Source of the DNA: Drosophila pseudoobscura | Taxonomy: Eukaryota; Arthropoda; Insecta; Diptera; Drosophilidae | Assembly (NCBI RefSeq): GCF_009870125.1 | Contig: NC_046681.1 | Location: 29,906,001-29,970,000 of the forward strand | DNA: 64,000 nucleotides | Reading direction: 5' to 3' | Part shown: one piece after another, positions 61,047-64,000 of the stretch | Position numbering within the stretch: the stretch's first letter is position 1 | Layout: every line of letters starts with the position of its first letter | Made by a program: the position numbers and the translations under genes | Notes under the pieces: model-generated | What the model was told of the DNA's origin: nothing | Databases searched by the model: none | What the model saw: the letters and a program-made list of their open reading frames with translations, nothing else

Positions 61047-62771
61047 ATGTCTCAGTTCAATTTTGTGAGCGACTTGCAAAATGCTCTGATCATGGACGGC
61101 GAGACGCGCGGACCTGCCCCGCGCTGGAAGAAGAAGATGGAGGCGTCCCTGAATGGAAGCCAGAATACGACACGCTCGGTATTGTCCGTCTCTTATAATA
61201 CCAGCTTCTCCGGCGTACAGGCCCCCACTAAGACGCCCGGGAAGAGTAGCGAAGGCAAGACCAAGAAGTCGACAACGACGCCAACAAAGACGCCAGGCGG
61301 TGGCGATCGTTTCATACCGAACCGCGCGGCCACCAACTTTGAGTTGGCGCACTTTCTGGTAAGTGAAGTGAACCAGCAACTTCATTGATGGCCTCTCAAA
61401 ATGGCGTATATCTTCTCTGAGCAGGTAAATAAAGACTCGGGCGAAAAATCTGATGAGGAGAATGACAAGGCCACTACTAGCAACACCAACACCAACAGCA
61501 ACGAGACCAATGTCCAGGCATCGGCCCACAAGGGAGAGCGACAGAAGCTTATCTCGGAGGTGGCCCAAGTAGCCGGAGACAGCAAAGGTGGTCGCATTTT
61601 GTGCTATCAGAACAAGGCTCCAGCCGCACCAGAGTCGCACACGAATCCCCTGAAGGTGGTTTACTCCATCAAGACACCCATATCGACTAAGAGCGGTTCT
61701 CGTTATATACCAACCACTTCAGAACGTATCCTAGATGCTCCAGACTTCATTAACGATTACTGTAGGTTGCATCTGCCATCCTCTTAAAGCAATACTCAGT
61801 TCTGTCTTGTTTTTGTTACAGATCTAAATTTGATGGATTGGAGTGGTGACAACATCGTGGCCGTTGCTTTGGGCAGCTGTGTGTATTTGTGGAATGCTGC
61901 CAGTGGCAACATTGAACAGCTGACCGAGTTTGAGGAAGGTGACTACGCCGGTTCGCTGTCCTGGATACAGGAGGGCCAAATCTTGGCCATAGGCAACAGC
62001 ACCGGTGCCGTTGAGCTTTGGGACTGCTCGAAGGTGAAGCGGCTGCGTGTGATGGACGGTCACAGTGCTCGCGTTGGTTCCTTGGCCTGGAATTCCTTCC
62101 TGGTTTCATCTGGCAGTCGCGATGGAACCATTATCCATCATGATGTGCGCTCGAGGGAACACAAAATCTCCTCCTTAGCCGGCCATTCGCAAGAGGTATG
62201 CGGTCTGAAATGGTCAACCGATTTTAAGTACTTGGCCAGCGGCGGCAACGATAACCTGGTGAACGTCTGGTCCCTGGCCGGCAGCGGAGTGGGCACGGCC
62301 AGCGAGGCCCTCCACAAGTTCAATGAGCATCAGGCGGCCGTGCGTGCCTTGGCCTGGTGCCCCTGGCAGCCCAGTACCCTGGCCTCCGGTGGCGGCACTG
62401 CTGATCGCTGCATTAAGTTCTGGAACGTTAACAATGGCTCGCTGATCAAGTCGGTCGATTCCAAGTCACAAGTCTGCTCCCTGCTCTTCTCCCGACACTA
62501 CAAGGAGCTCATCTCGGCCCATGGCTTTGCCAATAATCAATTGACTATCTGGAAGTATCCCACAATGGTGAAGCAGGCTGATTTGACGGGACACACGTCG
62601 CGTGTCCTGCAAATGGCCATGTCCCCAGATGGCAGCACTGTGATCAGTGCCGGTGCTGATGAGACATTGCGTTTGTGGAACTGCTTTGCCCCAGATCCAC
62701 TGGCAGCCAAGAAGTCGGCCAGCGTCAACAGCAAGGCCAAGCAAAGCGTGTTCCGACAAAGCATTCGCTAG
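61047..62771 (+). CDS. fzy: fizzy, Cdc20-type APC/C activator
   Basis: Activates the anaphase-promoting complex in mitosis and is the target of the spindle checkpoint. Exons 61047-61358, 61425-61761 and 61822-62771 join in phases 0 and 1 to 532 residues, close to the known fly protein. The C-box DRFIPNR lies at residues 87-93. A KILR-like GRILCYQNKAP precedes the propeller. Seven WD40 repeats cover about residues 220-500 (AVELWDCSKVKRLRVMDGH, VGSLAWNSFLVSSGSRDG, LAGHSQEVCGLKW, LRLWNCF). The final residues SIR form the IR tail that binds APC/C. All activator motifs are intact. Basic Thr/Pro-rich repeats (TKTPG, TPTKTPGG) near 60-85 are possible Cdk1 sites. Confidence 0.96.
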
Positions 62772-63331
62772 AACTGCACACTATTTAGCCTTAATCAGAA
62801 ACGTAATAACATTGTAGACTGTGTGTTTGTGCCGTTGACATAAGATATTTCCTTTTGCGTTTTAAGTTTAGCGTTATTTGCCATCCTATGTTCATGGACT
62901 AGTAAATTATATATTAAATTGAATGCTTTACTTTATTTCCTGTTTGCGGTTTGTACCAAGGTAACGATATATGTAGTTACTAGATGGAGGAGTTTGTCTA
63001 ATACTTTATTAAATCTAAGTTTAAATATGTATAAATAAAATGCCTGACATTCTGCATCCTTGTATGCTTTATTTTCATTTTAAGTACTATTATGTGTGTG
63101 CTTTACATTCATTCCTTCGGTTGGGGGGCATGGGAGAACGTGTGTCAAAGATTATTGCATACATTTTACTTAATTTTGCAGTGGCAGGGGCAGGGGCAGG
63201 CAGGAACAGCAATTGAACCAGTTTGTTAAGTTTTGGAATTCGGGTTTTGTTTTTTGCGTTAATCGTATATGTGTATGTATGTATATTTTTAGGCTAAGTT
63301 ATGGGGTGGTATGTACAAGTGGTTGGGGCAC
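62772..63331. other. fizzy 3' region and 3' UTR of the next minus-strand gene
   Basis: No coding exon. AATAAA-type words near 63034 may end fizzy. A GCAGGG repeat lies at 63181-63200. Confidence 0.45.
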
Positions 63332-63403
63332 TCAGGCAACTGTCATGGGATTGCCGCCGTTGTAGCTGACAAAGTAGCGCGGATCACCAAAACGATCGTA
63401 CAT
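63332..63403 (-). CDS. Last coding exon of an unidentified minus-strand gene
   Basis: After a good acceptor (TACTTGCAG) a frame of 23 codons reads MYDRFGDPRYFVSYNGGNPM then TVA and stop. The composition is non-random and the exon is GC-rich against AT-rich flanks, as expected for conserved coding sequence. A plausible preceding coding block, ending AAAGGGGAAAAG at a GTATGT donor, lies at 63609. The gene continues beyond the right edge. I do not recognise the protein. Confidence 0.5.
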   Translation of the reverse strand: MYDRFGDPRYFVSYNGGNPMTVA

Positions 63404-64000
63404 CTGCAAGTACACAAAAACGGGGTATAAACAATATAAGGATTGTTAAATTACATATTTCAGTTGAAAATATATATTTTTTGGGAAGACTATGTTATGT
63501 TAACCAAATAAAAAACAAGCAATTTTAACCAATAAAAGCAGCAAACAACAAACAATTTAACAACAAGAAACTAAATTATTAGGAGTAAACATACATTACA
63601 TTACATACCTTTTCCCCTTTCATCATCTTCATAATTTAAAAAAAAAGTGAATATTTGTTGTTTTTTTTTGTTTTTTGTTTTTAAGAGTAAAATATTTATT
63701 TTTTTCAGTCAGAACATGAAAACATCAATTAGATTTAGCTAACTTAGGGTATAGTAGAATTTATGGTTCCATAAAGAGTTAGATCTAGGCGCTACACACA
63801 CACACACACACTCACATACAACAATTACAAACACACTGACATGCGCACACAGAGGCATACGAGAATACATAGTAGCAGATGTAGTAGGTGGATGGATAGA
63901 TAGATAGAGAGAGAGTTATAGCAACGAGCATCAAGAGTTTACATAGAACGACAGCTTATCAGAATAACCGCATGGTTGTGCCACGCAAAAGGGTTACGGA
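63404..64000. other. Intron of the unidentified right-edge gene
   Basis: AT-rich, with an (AC)n run at 63795-63811 and poly-T/poly-A tracts. A possible micro-exon at 63609-63626 (MMKGEK in phase 0) ends in GTATGT. Nothing else is supported. Confidence 0.4.

Noticed and set aside
1-64000. LTR retroelements, Polintons or other virus-like fossils
   Set aside because: I looked for reverse transcriptase, integrase, capsid or envelope segments and long terminal repeats and saw none; the only mobile material seen is Helitron-like and short repeats.
1-64000. tRNA, rRNA or snRNA genes
   Set aside because: No cloverleaf with A/B boxes or known snRNA words was recognised; miRNA hairpins in introns cannot be excluded by eye.

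Overview
The window is nuclear DNA from a Drosophila species. It has short introns with GT/AG borders beside a few very long ones, AT-rich UTRs, DRE and Motif 1 core promoters, CA/CAG microsatellites and insect orthologues. The gene set (menin, Sem1, cropped, pkaap, Cyp303a1, heix, GMF, c(2)M, Syx5, cornichon, fizzy) points to Muller element B. A Helitron-like SGM/DINE-1-type repeat at 49.5-50.0 kb suggests the obscura group (pseudoobscura-like). The species call is inference from recall, not from a search. I saw no prokaryotic features, CRISPR, tRNA, rRNA or retrovirus-like element. LAYOUT: 1-2752 (-) is the N-terminal end of a DNAH2-type axonemal dynein heavy chain, running off the left edge. 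It is head-to-head with Nuf2 (3006-4335, +), which converges on Sem1 (4419-4725, -). Menin (7144-9987, -) is followed by a Wdr83/Morg1 WD40 gene (11624-13009, +). The large transcription factor gene cropped (15596-36991, -) has three coding exons separated by introns of about 12.1 and 7.4 kb. It is head-to-head with pkaap (39316-41272, +). Next come an unrecognised one-TM protein (42174-42866, -), Cyp303a1 (44411-45934, +), heixuedian (47595-48742, -), a Helitron-like fragment, a ZAD zinc-finger gene (50020-51395, +), GMF (51891-52647, -), a decayed F-box/LRR gene (52924-53589, -), the meiotic kleisin c(2)M (53766-55877, +), TMEM147 (56244-57154, -), Syntaxin 5 (57643-59108, +), cornichon (59804-60446, -), fizzy/Cdc20 (61047-62771, +) and the last exon of an unidentified minus-strand gene (63332-63403). 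HOW THEY WORK TOGETHER: this is a gene-dense housekeeping and cell-cycle neighbourhood, not an operon. Several genes act in division or meiosis (Nuf2, fizzy, c(2)M), in secretion or ER export (Syx5, cornichon, TMEM147), in proteasome and chromatin regulation (Sem1, menin), or as transcription factors (cropped, ZAD-ZNF). Most neighbours are head-to-head or tail-to-tail with short shared promoters or touching 3' ends. MOST INTERESTING: a dispersed repeat of about 250-270 bp combines a Motif 1/Motif 6 core promoter (CAGTGTGACCGCGGAT plus AAATATACCG units) with a conserved tail. It sits, always in the same orientation relative to the gene, directly upstream of Sem1, Wdr83 and cropped. A core-only copy sits upstream of pkaap, and two tail-only copies lie between cropped and pkaap. 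This looks like a mobile or duplicating promoter cassette.
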